Positions 24,175 through 34,851 of a stretch of 64,000 nt of DNA are shown piece after piece. This DNA is from Myxococcales bacterium (lineage in GTDB: Bacteria > Myxococcota_A > Polyangia > Nannocystales > Nannocystaceae), in NCBI GenBank assembly GCA_020633295.1, contig JACKDW010000007.1:62001-126000 (forward strand). Direction: 5' to 3'. How positions within the stretch are numbered: position 1 is the first letter of the stretch; each line of letters starts with the position of its first letter. The translations under genes and the position numbers were made by a program. Below the pieces are notes generated by a model that made no database searches, was not told where the DNA came from, and saw nothing but the letters and a program-made list of their open reading frames with translations.

Positions 24175-24480
24175 CTAGCTCGTCAGGCACTCGGAGAGCG
24201 AGGTGACCGCGTCGAGGTCCGAGCCGTCGAGCGCGGCGCAGTCGGCAGCCTCGATGCAGCCGGCGCTCTTCTGCGCGGCCTCGCCTGCCGCGTCGGTGCA
24301 CTCGGCCTCTTCGCCGCCGTCACCGTCGCTGGTCTCCACCGTGAAGCCGCACTCCTCGTACTTGGCTACGGTACGGTCAGCAGCGTCCTCGCAGTCGTTC
24401 TTGCCGCAAGCGGTGCTAGAGGTCAGGCCGCCGATCAGGCCCATCGTCACAAGTGCGAACAGCGCAGTCTTGAATTTCAT
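24175..24480 (-). CDS. small Cys-rich lipoprotein (101 aa)
   Basis: ATG 24480 begins MKFKTALFALVTMGLIGGLT and leads to lipobox-like STAC. The mature part (about 77 aa) is acidic with six further cysteines (NDCEDAA, YEECGF, EAECTD, SAGCIE, ADCAAL, SECLTS), suggesting disulfides in the periplasm or at the surface. No enzymatic motif or known family. It has AAGGA before the start, a near-consensus promoter, a leader of about 110 nt and its own terminator, so it is an independent, probably highly expressed unit. Confidence 0.75.
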   Translation of the reverse strand: MKFKTALFALVTMGLIGGLTSSTACGKNDCEDAADRTVAKYEECGFTVETSDGDGGEEAECTDAAGEAAQKSAGCIEAADCAALDGSDLDAVTSLSECLTS

Positions 24481-24599
24481 GTCGTCGTTCCTTGGGGTTG
24501 GTGTGTGTCCGAAATGGGTCTCGCGGTCCGATGGCACCAGCGGTCTCACTTGCCGCCTGACGGGTGCTGCTTGTCGTGTGCTCGGCGCGATGCTGGCGG

Positions 24600-24628
24600 T
24601 TTATAGCCGGTCAAGAGAAGAGCGTCAA
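24600..24628 (-). promoter_or_regulatory. near-consensus sigma70 promoter of the Cys-rich lipoprotein
   Basis: On the minus strand TTGACG (24628-24623), exactly 17 bp, TATAAA (24605-24600), the best sigma70 match I see in the window. It implies a 5' leader of about 110 nt before ATG 24480. The remaining upstream sequence to 24852 is less GC-rich than the surroundings and holds no gene. Confidence 0.8.
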
Positions 24629-24852
24629 ACACTCCGGAGACCCAAAAAACGAAACGCAAAGCCTTCGTGTCGATTCAAAATTGCGCCGTGCAAGGCCAGT
24701 AAGCGAACGCACATGCTCGATTCCTGACCTTGCCTCCGCGACAGTTGGCGCCTCACGGGCTTTGTTCGGCGCGGGCGCGGCGGCGCGGCAACGAAGACAT
24801 CGTGGGCGAGTTTGGACGTGTGAACGCCGTCACTCTCGCGGTGTCGCCCAGC

Positions 24853-27036
24853 TCACTCCTCCTCGGGGCGACCCGCCGCGTAGTACCAGTCCTCGCCAGG
24901 TAGCCGGAGCCAAGAATTACCTACCCCGATCTCGGCGGTCACGGTCAGCCCGTTGGTCAATTGCACGCGAACGCGCCACCGCTGCGCCCCCTCTGGGGGC
25001 GCCGTGCGAACGCCGTCGCTGCGCCAGTTCGTCCACGCCACGAGGCGCTCCTCGAATTCCTGACGATCGCCACGCTCGATCTCCCATGCGTCTCCGCCGA
25101 CCGGGGCCCTGCGAGCGCGGACCGGCGGCCGGTCGGGATCGTCCAGATCGCTCCACTCAATGGAGCGCGCGCGGTTGATCCAGTCGCGGAGCGGGTCGTT
25201 GTACAGGAGGTCGCCGCGGAGCGCGGCGCAGGCGTCCTCGTCGATCTGAGCGGCGCGCGTGCGCTGTGCGACCGTCACGACGCAGCCCTCGTGCAGCGCC
25301 ACGACGACAGGCCCCGCGCGCGCGGCCGTCCGCTCCACCCGAATGGTGCGCTCGAGCGACTGCTCCAGCGGGGGCTCGACCCAGGCGTCGGCCCGAAGCG
25401 CGGTGACGACCGCGAGCAGCTGCTCGAGGCGCACCTCGTCGAGCGCGTCGCTGCCGTCGGGGTGACGCGGCGTGTCGAGCCGCCAGATTCCCATGTCCTT
25501 TCGGACACTTTGACGCGCGCGCCTCCCGGCCGGCCCAGGCAGCAGCTCGAGCGCGCGCACCTCCTCGGCGCCGACGCGCGTCAGCTGACGATCGGCGAAG
25601 GTCTCGGCCGTGAAGGCGAGCGGTGGGAGGCGCTGCGTCCGGACCGTGAGGACCGGGCCGTCGTCGCGCCGACACAGCAGCGGCTCCGCCCCGCGGGGCG
25701 CCGCGTCGGCCGCCGCGGGCGGATCGTCCGCGCCCGCGGGCTCGCGCGCGGGCGCGCGGCCGCAGCGAAGCCGGAGGTTCTGCGTCGTGTCCGACTCCAG
25801 CACGAGCTCGAGCTCGGGCGTGAACTCCGGGCCGCCCGCCTCGACCTCGATCGCGCCGAGCTCCGAGAACCACCGGAACACCTCGGGCTCGGCGACCTCG
25901 CGCAGCGGCTGCTCCGCCGGGCCGCCGTCGAGCACCCACGCGCCGCCGCGGCGACTCAGTCGCTGCGACTGCGGCCGGCGCATGTCGACGGCCAGGACGC
26001 GCCCGTACGCCCACGGGATCAGCTGGCTCTCGAGCAAGGTCGTCGCGTCGTCCTCCGGCGGCCAGCGCTCCGCGAGCTCGCCCGGCACGCAGCCGAGCAT
26101 GCCGGGGCCGCGATCGACCACGCGGTGCTCGGCGCCGCCCGGGCACGCGCCGCCGAGCGCGACGGCGACCCGCTCGCCCCCGTGCGTCGTGACCTCGATC
26201 CACGGCAGCAGGCTGTCCGCGGCGACCTGCTCGCGCGGGACCAAGGTGTCGAGCGGGGCCGCGAACAGCCGATCGAGTCGGCCCTCGACCGCCGCCGTCG
26301 CGAGCAGCGACGCGCCGCCGCCGTCCGACGTCCGCGCGCGCCAGAGCCCGTCTTCACCGCGCTCGAGCGAGTACGAGCGCGCGCGCTCGGGCCCGGTCGC
26401 CGCGGCGGTGATCTGCACCTTCGCGGCCTCGGCCGGCTCGAGCAGCAGCAGCCGACGCGACAGCCAGGTCTCGGGCGCCTGCTCGACGAGCGCCGCGACC
26501 TCGCGCTCGACGACCCAGGGCTCGCCCTGCTCGTGCAGCAGCCGGCCGTAGTAGCCGACGCCGTCCGGCGTCGGCCCGGCCAGCTCGAGCGTCAGCGTCT
26601 CATCGCCCACGACGACGACGATCGAGCCTGTGCGCTCCGCGGGCGCGGATCCGTCCCCGACCGCGCGCAGCGTCGTCGCCATGCGCAGCGAGCTCCAGAG
26701 GTTGTCGACCGCGACCGGGTTCGCCCAGCCGAGCAGCGTCTCGTCGCGGTAGAGCTGGTGACGACCGTCCCCGCGCGGGACCAGGCGCACGCGCGCGCCG
26801 TCGGGCGGCGCGAGGTTGAGCTCGATCCGCGCGCTGTCGAGCTCGCGCTCGCCGAGGTTGGGGAACACGCGGCGGGCGGCGGACTGGTTCGAGACCATGG
26901 TCGCCGCCGCGCGCTCGCTCGCCCACGGGTCGCGCTGCACGAGCGCCACGCTCACGCCGGCCGCGACGAGCAGCGCGAGGGTCGTCCCCGACGGTCGCGG
27001 CAGCGACGCCCCGCCTTGGCGTCGTCGCGCGCTCAC
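24853..27036 (-). CDS. DUF4340-type membrane-anchored protein, partner of the Gld-like ABC system
   Basis: A 727-aa protein from GTG 27036, which overlaps the preceding gene's stop (GTGA) and has GGAGGCGCC before it. After a basic start there is one membrane helix (TTLALLVAAGVSVALV). The rest is periplasmic, with repeated beta-rich units of the DUF4340 type (SIVVVVGDETLTLELAG, YYGRLLHEQGEPWVVEREV, AETFADRQL). Proteins of this family are usually encoded next to GldA/GldF/GldG-like ABC genes, as here. The function of the family is not established. DUF4340 proteins are usually shorter; the length here suggests several tandem copies of the unit. Last gene of the long minus-strand run. Confidence 0.75.
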   Translation of the reverse strand: MSARRRQGGASLPRPSGTTLALLVAAGVSVALVQRDPWASERAAATMVSNQSAARRVFPNLGERELDSARIELNLAPPDGARVRLVPRGDGRHQLYRDETLLGWANPVAVDNLWSSLRMATTLRAVGDGSAPAERTGSIVVVVGDETLTLELAGPTPDGVGYYGRLLHEQGEPWVVEREVAALVEQAPETWLSRRLLLLEPAEAAKVQITAAATGPERARSYSLERGEDGLWRARTSDGGGASLLATAAVEGRLDRLFAAPLDTLVPREQVAADSLLPWIEVTTHGGERVAVALGGACPGGAEHRVVDRGPGMLGCVPGELAERWPPEDDATTLLESQLIPWAYGRVLAVDMRRPQSQRLSRRGGAWVLDGGPAEQPLREVAEPEVFRWFSELGAIEVEAGGPEFTPELELVLESDTTQNLRLRCGRAPAREPAGADDPPAAADAAPRGAEPLLCRRDDGPVLTVRTQRLPPLAFTAETFADRQLTRVGAEEVRALELLPGPAGRRARQSVRKDMGIWRLDTPRHPDGSDALDEVRLEQLLAVVTALRADAWVEPPLEQSLERTIRVERTAARAGPVVVALHEGCVVTVAQRTRAAQIDEDACAALRGDLLYNDPLRDWINRARSIEWSDLDDPDRPPVRARRAPVGGDAWEIERGDRQEFEERLVAWTNWRSDGVRTAPPEGAQRWRVRVQLTNGLTVTAEIGVGNSWLRLPGEDWYYAAGRPEEE

Positions 27037-29300
27037 CGGCGCCTCCTCCACAGGACCATGACGCCGAGCAGGAGCGCGAAGCCGGGGAGCCCGACCAGGC
27101 ACACGAGGCTCATGCGCTCGAGCTGCTCGGGCAACAGCAGCAGCTTGACGTGCTCGCGCTGTCGCGCCCGGATCCCGAGCAGGCTCTCGCGCTGGCTCAG
27201 CCACCCGACCGCGTTGAGGATCAGGTCGCGCCCGCGGTCGTAGACCACGTCCTCGCGCAGCAGGGCGTTGAGCGCGAAGTCCTGGGACGCGATCACGACC
27301 AGCCGTGAGCCGTCGCGCTCGGCGGCCGCGGCGACATCGATCGGGCCCTCGCGATCGAGCTGCGCGTCGAGCTCTGGCGGCGCGCCCGCGGAGAAGCCGG
27401 CGATGTCGGACTCGGCCCAGCTCTCGGCGCTGGTCTGCAGGAGCGAGACGGCCGGCGACTCGAGCTCGAGCTCGCGGACCTCGAGCAGCGAGACCGGGTG
27501 ACCGATCAAGCTCTGCGCGACCGGGTGATCACCCCAGCCCTCCTGCAGCGTGAACGCGAGCAGCGGCGTCGCGCCGGGCATGGGGTGCGGGTCGAGCACG
27601 ACGCGGGGGCCGAAGCTGATCCCGTAGCCGGCGGCGAGCGCCTCGAGCCCGTGCGCGGCCAGCTCGTCGCGCCCGCGCATGATCACCGCGCCCGTCAGCA
27701 TCAGGATGTCGCCGCCCTGGGCCGCGAAGCTCGTGATCGCCTTGACCTGCTCCGCCGGCAGGATCCCCGCGGGCCCGGCCACCAGCAGCACGTCGCACTC
27801 GCCGAGCCCGCCCCCCTGCGCGCTCGCGGGCGCCGAGGCGCGATCGAGCTCGGCGGGGCGGACCTCGAGGTTGGCCTCGCGCAGGAGGTCGCGCAGGTGC
27901 GCGTAGCCGTTGTACGGCTCGAGGCTGTCGAAGGCCGGCTCGCCGTGCCCCTGGGTGTAGCAGACGACGACGCGCTCCGGGTCGCTGACCGTGAGGAAGC
28001 GGGTCAGCAGCGCCTCCTCGCCGCGGAACTCCTTGACGCGCGGGCCATTCACCTGAACATCAGGACCTGTCGCGTAGGTCACGAGGTCCTGGGGCAGCAG
28101 GTGCGCCTTGCGCAGCTTCACGCCCTGCCCCGCGCGGATCATGACCACGCCGTCGGCGAGCTCGCGCCCGCCGAGGCCGAAGTCCGCGATCATCGCCTCC
28201 GACTGCTGACGGTCGCGGTCGGGATCGAGGAAGCGCACCCGCAGCGCGCCGTCGCTGGCCGCGCCGCGCATGCGGATCAGGACCTCGCGCAGCTCGCCGG
28301 CGAGCGGGTTCGGGCGCCCGCCGCCGATCGTCGAGGGCACGATCACGATCACGTCGACGGGGCCCTTGAGCGCGCCGAGGACGTCCTGCGCGCGCTCGCT
28401 GAGCGTGTAGACGCGGCCGGCGGTCCAGTCGGCGCGCCGCGAGTGGCGCGACGCGAACACGGCCGCGTGGAACACGAAGATCGTCAGCAGCGCGAGCTGC
28501 AGCGCGTGCTCGAGACGGCGGCGCGGGTTGAGGACGGCGACCGCCGCCGAGAGCAGCACGACGACGACCGCGACGTGCAGGTAGATCCAGTGGGCGTCGA
28601 CGATCCCCTGGGCGAGCTCCTGCATCATCACCAGCAGGCTCGTCCACTGCAGCGCCTGGGCGACCTGGGTCGACTCGACCTGGTCGACGAGCAAGCCGGC
28701 GAGCAGCGTGATCGTGCACGTGACCGCGGTCGTCAGCGCGGCCGCGAGTTGGTTGCGGACGAGCGCGCTGGCCAGCAGCCCGATGGCGAGGAAGCTCGCG
28801 CCCACCAGCAGCACGCCGAGGTAGCCCGACGCGATCGGGCCGAGCTCGGGCGTGACCGCGGCGCCGCTGAGCAGCGCGTAGAACACCCCCGTCGGCAGCC
28901 ACAGCGCGAGATAGAACAGGTAGGCGCCGGCGAACTTGCCGAGGATGATCGACGAGGGCGACAGCGGCGCGGTCAGCAGCGCCTCGAGCGTGCCCTGCTT
29001 CCGCTCCTCGGCCACCAGCCGCATGCTGACCGCCGAGCACAGGAAGATCATCGGCAGCCAGAAGATGAAGAAGCTGCCGCCGAAGTAGAACTGCATCACC
29101 GGGCCGGGCGCCGCCAGCGGGTCGTTGAGGAAGCGCAGCAGCAGCGAGAAGTTCCAGCCCTGGTTGAGCAGGAACAGGGTGCCGACGAGGTAGGCCAGCG
29201 GCGTGACGAACAGCGAGAGCAGCTCGCGGTGCGCGATCGCGGCCGCGCCGACGAGCCACGCGCGCGCCGTCGAGACCGAGTCCGAGAGCCAGGCGCTCAC
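27033..29300 (-). CDS. ABC-2 permease fused to GldG-type auxiliary domain
   Basis: A 755-aa protein joining two functions. Residues 1 to about 260 are an ABC-2 permease with six helices (HRELLSLFVTPLAYLVGTLF, MFLCSAVSMRLVAEERKQGT-like loop, EALLTAPLSPSSIILGKFAG), the GldF type. After a linker with further helices, a large extracytoplasmic domain follows (ERAQDVLGALKGPVDVIVIV, VVVCYTQGHGEPAF, GPAGILPAEQVKAI), the ABC_transp_aux/GldG domain, closed by a C-terminal helix and RRRR. In Bacteroidetes GldF and GldG are separate and needed for gliding; in other phyla the homologs have unknown roles. GTG 29300 overlaps the ATPase stop (GTGA). Confidence 0.85.
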   Translation of the reverse strand: MSAWLSDSVSTARAWLVGAAAIAHRELLSLFVTPLAYLVGTLFLLNQGWNFSLLLRFLNDPLAAPGPVMQFYFGGSFFIFWLPMIFLCSAVSMRLVAEERKQGTLEALLTAPLSPSSIILGKFAGAYLFYLALWLPTGVFYALLSGAAVTPELGPIASGYLGVLLVGASFLAIGLLASALVRNQLAAALTTAVTCTITLLAGLLVDQVESTQVAQALQWTSLLVMMQELAQGIVDAHWIYLHVAVVVVLLSAAVAVLNPRRRLEHALQLALLTIFVFHAAVFASRHSRRADWTAGRVYTLSERAQDVLGALKGPVDVIVIVPSTIGGGRPNPLAGELREVLIRMRGAASDGALRVRFLDPDRDRQQSEAMIADFGLGGRELADGVVMIRAGQGVKLRKAHLLPQDLVTYATGPDVQVNGPRVKEFRGEEALLTRFLTVSDPERVVVCYTQGHGEPAFDSLEPYNGYAHLRDLLREANLEVRPAELDRASAPASAQGGGLGECDVLLVAGPAGILPAEQVKAITSFAAQGGDILMLTGAVIMRGRDELAAHGLEALAAGYGISFGPRVVLDPHPMPGATPLLAFTLQEGWGDHPVAQSLIGHPVSLLEVRELELESPAVSLLQTSAESWAESDIAGFSAGAPPELDAQLDREGPIDVAAAAERDGSRLVVIASQDFALNALLREDVVYDRGRDLILNAVGWLSQRESLLGIRARQREHVKLLLLPEQLERMSLVCLVGLPGFALLLGVMVLWRRRR

Positions 29301-30325
29301 GAGCCGCCCTCCCCGGCCGCGCCCGTGACCCGGGCGAAGCGCTCCTCGAGCCTCCTGCGCCCGCGCTCGAGGCGGATCACCGCGACGCCCTCGCCGAGGC
29401 TGACGCGCCCGATCGCGGTCGACACGGCGTCGGCCGCCTCTGCGCCGGGGCACGCGATCTCGGCCCGCACGCGACCGGAGCGCTCGACGATCTGCGGCGG
29501 GCGCTCCGGCCTGGCGTGGCCGCCGGTCGCGAGCCCGCGCGCGAGCGCCTGATCGATCACCGCCTCGACGCGCGCGCGCCCGCCCTCCCACTCGACGATG
29601 ACGGTGTGCATGTTGACCGCGTCGGCGATGGTCTCGTCGGCGACGACCGCTCCGCGCGAGAGGATGACGACGCGATCGCACAGCGCCTCGACCTCCGCGA
29701 GGATGTGCGACGAGAAGATCAGCGTCTGGCTGCCGCCCAGCGCCTTGAGCATCGCGCGGATCTCGAGCACCTGATTGGGATCGAGTCCGACCGTCGGCTC
29801 ATCGAGCACGACCAGCGGCGGCGCGCCGAGCAGCGCGTCCGCGATCCCGACGCGCTGCCGATAGCCGCGGCTGAGCTGCGCGATCGGGGTCTCGAGCATG
29901 CCGTCGAGCCCGGTCAGCGCGGCGACGCGCCGGATCTCCTCCAGCCGCGCGCGCCGGCGGATCCGCTTGACGGTCCCGCGAAAGGCCAGGTGCTCGCGCA
30001 CGCGCAGCTCGTGGTACAGCGGCACCTGCTCCGGCAGATAACCCACGCGCTCGCGGACCGCGAGCGAGCGCCGCGCGACGTCGATCCCCGCGACCTCGAC
30101 GCGGGTCTCGTCGGGCGGGCGCTCCGCCCGGCGCTGCACCGGGAGATAGCCGCAGAACACGCGCATGAGCGTGCTCTTGCCCGCGCCGTTGGGGCCGAGC
30201 AAGCCGACGCGCTCCCCCGGCTTGACCGAGAACGACACGTCATCCAGGGCGAACACGGGAGCGCCGCGGTACCGATGGGAGAGCGCTGCGACCTCGAGCG
30301 AGGCTGGCGGCCGCCGATTGATCAT
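29297..30325 (-). CDS. ABC transporter ATP-binding protein, GldA-like
   Basis: A 342-aa ATPase. Walker A GPNGAGKST, Q-loop GYLPEQVPLYHELRVREHL, signature LSRGYRQRVGIADALL, Walker B LVVLDEPTVGLDP and switch His (FSSHILAEVE) are all intact. A roughly 110-residue C-terminal domain follows, as in GldA/NatA-type exporters. It would drive the fused permease encoded next (4-nt overlap). A 20-residue insertion between Walker A and Q-loop (QRRAERPPDETRVEVAG) is slightly unusual. ATG 30325 lies 35 bp after the TPR lipoprotein gene. Confidence 0.93.
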   Translation of the reverse strand: MINRRPPASLEVAALSHRYRGAPVFALDDVSFSVKPGERVGLLGPNGAGKSTLMRVFCGYLPVQRRAERPPDETRVEVAGIDVARRSLAVRERVGYLPEQVPLYHELRVREHLAFRGTVKRIRRRARLEEIRRVAALTGLDGMLETPIAQLSRGYRQRVGIADALLGAPPLVVLDEPTVGLDPNQVLEIRAMLKALGGSQTLIFSSHILAEVEALCDRVVILSRGAVVADETIADAVNMHTVIVEWEGGRARVEAVIDQALARGLATGGHARPERPPQIVERSGRVRAEIACPGAEAADAVSTAIGRVSLGEGVAVIRLERGRRRLEERFARVTGAAGEGGS

Positions 30326-30359
30326 CGCGTCGAGCTGGCTCCCCCTGGCGCGACCGGCA

Positions 30360-31529
30360 TCACTCCGCCGGCTTCGTCTCCGCCGTCGCCTTCGCGTCCG
30401 CCGCCTTCGCGTCCGCCGACGAAGTCGCGTCCGTCGCCTTCGCGTCCGCGGCTGGCGAAGTCGCGTCCGTCGCCTTCGCGTCCGTCGCCTTCGCGTCCGT
30501 CTTCACGCCCGCGGCGACGTCCGTCGCCCCGTCCTTGTCGCTCTCCGCCGCGGTCTTCCCGACCTGCTCGGCAAGGTCCGCCGGCACCGGATCCTGGCGC
30601 GTCTCCACGGGGTCACGCGCGATCTCGGCGAGCGCCCACTTGATCACCTCGAGCGTCTCCGCGTCCTTCTCCTGGGCGGCGAGCGCGTCGAGCGGCTCCT
30701 TGAACGAGGTGAGGCGCTGCGTCCCCATCGTCTCGATCACGGCTTGCCGAACGGCCAGCTCGGGCTCGCGCTGGAGCACCGACGCGAGCGCGACCGCGGT
30801 GCCGTTGTCGATCGCGGGCGCCAGCGCCAGCGCGCAGATCCGCCGCTCCTCGGCCGGCTTGACGTAGTCGCCGCCCTCGGACGTCTGGCCCGAGAGGCAG
30901 TCGAGCAGCAGCTGACGCGCGACCTCGTAGGCCGCGTAGGCCTTGACCGCCTCGTCGTTGTCGCCCGCCTGCACCCAGAGCTGACCGTGCAGCAGGTGCC
31001 CCTCGAGGTCGTAGGGCGTCTGGTCGACGTAGAACTTCTGCGTCCGCGCGGCCCGGCTGTACTGCCGATCGCTCGCCAGCGCGATCGCCAGCAGCTGGTG
31101 GACCTCGGGATCCTCGGGGATCAGGTCCTTGGCCTGGCTGTAGAAGGACACGGCCGCGCGCATGTCCCCGTTCCACTCGTGGAGGTTGCCGAGCAGCAGG
31201 CTCGCGCCCGCGCGCACGCTCGCGTCCTCGCTCTTCTCCACGACCTCGCGCAGGCCCGGCGCGTGCTCCTGCAGCGCCGCCTGGACGGCCGCCCCGTCGC
31301 CGCGATCGAGCGCGGCCACGCGCTCGTTGATCTCGGCCACGCGCTGCGCCAGCGCGGCCTGATCCACCGGCGCGCTGTCCTCGACGCTGGGGCCGTCGTT
31401 GAGCTTGGGGACCGCCTGCAAGGGCGCCGGTGTGTGGGTCGTGTCACCGCCGCAGCCCAGCGCGATCACGAGCGCCGCGCACGCGGCCCCCAGCCAGCGC
31501 CGCGGCGCTCTGTTCTCGTCGCTCGTCAC
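30360..31529 (-). CDS. TPR-type lipoprotein with repetitive C-terminus
   Basis: A 389-aa lipoprotein from GTG 31529. RRWLGAACAALVIALGCGGD contains lipobox ALGC. The middle has helical TPR-like repeats (ASVRAGASLLLGNLHEWNGD, EDPEVHQLLAIALASDRQYS, GQLWVQAGDNDEAVKAY) that usually bind proteins. The last 56 residues are low complexity, built from ATDAK and ADAKA units. It sits between nnr (67-bp gap) and the ABC ATPase (34-bp gap) on the same strand and may be a periplasmic partner of that transporter. Upstream frame to 31718 is antisense-like and rejected. Confidence 0.75.
   Translation of the reverse strand: MTSDENRAPRRWLGAACAALVIALGCGGDTTHTPAPLQAVPKLNDGPSVEDSAPVDQAALAQRVAEINERVAALDRGDGAAVQAALQEHAPGLREVVEKSEDASVRAGASLLLGNLHEWNGDMRAAVSFYSQAKDLIPEDPEVHQLLAIALASDRQYSRAARTQKFYVDQTPYDLEGHLLHGQLWVQAGDNDEAVKAYAAYEVARQLLLDCLSGQTSEGGDYVKPAEERRICALALAPAIDNGTAVALASVLQREPELAVRQAVIETMGTQRLTSFKEPLDALAAQEKDAETLEVIKWALAEIARDPVETRQDPVPADLAEQVGKTAAESDKDGATDVAAGVKTDAKATDAKATDATSPAADAKATDATSSADAKAADAKATAETKPAE
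30363..30515 (-). repeat. imperfect 15-bp repeats encoding (ATDAK)n
   Basis: Near-repeats of gcgtccgtcgccttc (plus strand) at the 3' end of the TPR lipoprotein gene, in frame, encoding ATDAK/ADAKA units. Confidence 0.75.
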
Positions 31530-31596
31530 GGGCCCCAACTTGCCACATTTCCGCGAGGCGCCGCGTGGAAGTTCTCGCTCGTGATGTCCCGCGTGA

Positions 31597-33365
31597 TCAA
31601 CCGCGTCGGACTCGTGGCCAGCGTGCATGGTCGCTCCATTCATCGCGCGCGCGGACGGGTCGGGGGTGGTTGGAGGAGGAAGCGTGACCCGCGTCCGACG
31701 CGACCTTCGAACCGACAACGACCTTCGCCGGTTGTTCCGACGGTTGTTCCGACGGTTGTTCCGACGGTTGTTCCGACGGTTGTTCCGACGGTTGTTCCGA
31801 CGGTTGTTCCGACGGCGACGCCGCCGCCAAGACCGCCCCCGCAGCGTCCGCGATGTCGAGCGCGACCGGCCCGAGCGGGCTGCGGCTCAGGCGCTCGCCC
31901 GCGAGCCCGTGGACATGAACCCCCGCGCACGCGGCCTGCCAGGGTGCCATCCCCCGCGCGAGTAGCGCGCCGATAATTCCGGCCAAGCAGTCCCCGGAGC
32001 CGGCGGTCGCCAACCCTGGACCACCGCTCACGCAGATCGCTACCTGATCGCCGTCCGCGACCAGCGTCCCCTCGCCCTTTAGCACCACGATCGCGCCCGT
32101 GTGCCGCGCGAGCGCGACGACCGCGTGCACGCGATCCGCCTGAACCTCGGCCGCCGACCACGCGCGGCCGGTAAGCCGCGTGAGCATGCGACCCGCCTCC
32201 CCGGGGTGCGGCGTCAGGATCCGCGGCCCCGCCGGATCTCCCGAGCTGCACTCGGGGACATCCTCGAGCGCCGACGCGTCCCAGATCGCGGGACGCGGAT
32301 CGCGGGAGAACACGCGCGCGAACACACCGGGCTCGCGACGCGTCAGCCCCGGACCGACGACCAGCGCGCGCGCCCCCGCGTGCAGCGACTCGCCCTCGGG
32401 GGACGTGACCATCAGCTCCGGCCGCGCCGCGAGCAGCTGCGCCTGCACCTCGGGCTCGCGGGCGACGACCGTCACGAGCCCCGCGCCGCAGCGCAGCGCG
32501 GCCGCGCCCGCGAGCACGGCCGCGCCCGGCGTGCCCGCGCTCCCGCCGACTATCGCGACGTGCCCGCGCTCGCCCTTGTGGCGTCCCGGCGCGAGCGCGC
32601 TGATCCACGCCCGCACCTCCAGCGGATCGATCAACCGGAGCGCGCGCAGCTCGAGCCCGTGCTCCTCGTCGATCGGCCCGGGGTCGACGAGCCCGATGTC
32701 CGCGATCACGACGGCCCCCGCGTGCTCGCGCCCGGGCGTGACGTGCAGCCCTGGCTTGCTGCGCTGGAACGTGACTGTTTGATCCACGCGCGCCGCGAGG
32801 CCCTCGACGCGCCCGCGATCCGGATCGACGCCGGTCGGCAGATCGATCGCGACGCGCGGGCCCTGGCACGCGTTCAGCCACGAGACCGCCTCGGCGATCA
32901 CGCCCCGCGGCGCCCCCTTGGCGCCCGTGCCGAGCAGGCCGTCGAGGATCAACCAGTCGGCGCCCCGCGGCGCGCCGAGCTCCGCGTCACCGGTCGCGAC
33001 CGTGACCCCCTGGGCGCGAGCCAGCGCGAGCTGCTGGGTCACCGCCTCGTTGTGACGCGCCGTGACCACGCGCGCCGCGAGCTCGATCCCGAGGTCGCGC
33101 GCGCGCAGGATCCGGGTGACGGCGAGCCCGTCACCGCCGTTGTTCCCGGGCCCGCACAGCGCGAGCACGCCGGTGATCGGCTGTCCGCTGCGGGCGCGCG
33201 CCTCGAGCAGGCGCTCGACCTCGTGGGCCACGCACAGCGCCGCGCGCTCCATCAGCACGGGCGACGGCATGCCCAGCGTGTCCATCGTGTGTCGATCGCT
33301 GGCGGCGGCGCGACGGGCTGACCACAGCGTGGCCCGGTCGCGCCACGCCGCGCCGCGCGTCGCCA

Positions 33366-33366
<1 letters not shown>
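31597..33366 (-). CDS. nnr: bifunctional NAD(P)H-hydrate epimerase / ADP- or ATP-dependent dehydratase
   Basis: A 589-aa repair enzyme for hydrated NAD(P)H. The N-terminal epimerase (YjeF_N) has LCGPGNNGGDGLAVTRIL and DGLLGTG. The C-terminal dehydratase (YjeF_C) has HKGERGHVAIVGGS, PGAAVLAGAAALRCGAGLVT, LTPHPGEAGRML, VVLKGEGTLVADGD and GSGDCLAGIIGALL. The family normally ends soon after; here a tail of about 70 residues adds seven SEQP repeats and a polar end. The GTG start overlaps the glmM stop by 1 nt (TAGTG). nnr next to cdaA-cdaR-glmM is a common arrangement. Confidence 0.93.
31730..31813 (-). repeat. 12-bp perfect tandem repeat x7 in nnr encoding (SEQP)n
   Basis: Seven consecutive copies of ggttgttccgac (plus strand), 84 bp, in frame with nnr and encoding SEQP units near its C-terminus. 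Perfect copy identity points to recent slippage and likely length variation between strains. Confidence 0.95.
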
Positions 33367-34796
<1,430 letters not shown>

Positions 34797-34851
34797 ACTC
34801 CGCACGGTTGTAATACGAAGGCGGCCTGACCCGCCATCGCGAAGGCGCGCC

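Noticed and set aside
24961..29552. Long plus-strand open frames (about 680-760 codons) opposite the DUF4340 and permease genes
   Set aside because: Antisense shadows; the minus-strand genes have overlaps, ribosome sites and membrane helices that make sense together.
31730..31813. 12-bp repeat as iterons or a replication origin
   Set aside because: It is in frame with nnr and has no AT-rich region, DnaA boxes or replication gene nearby.
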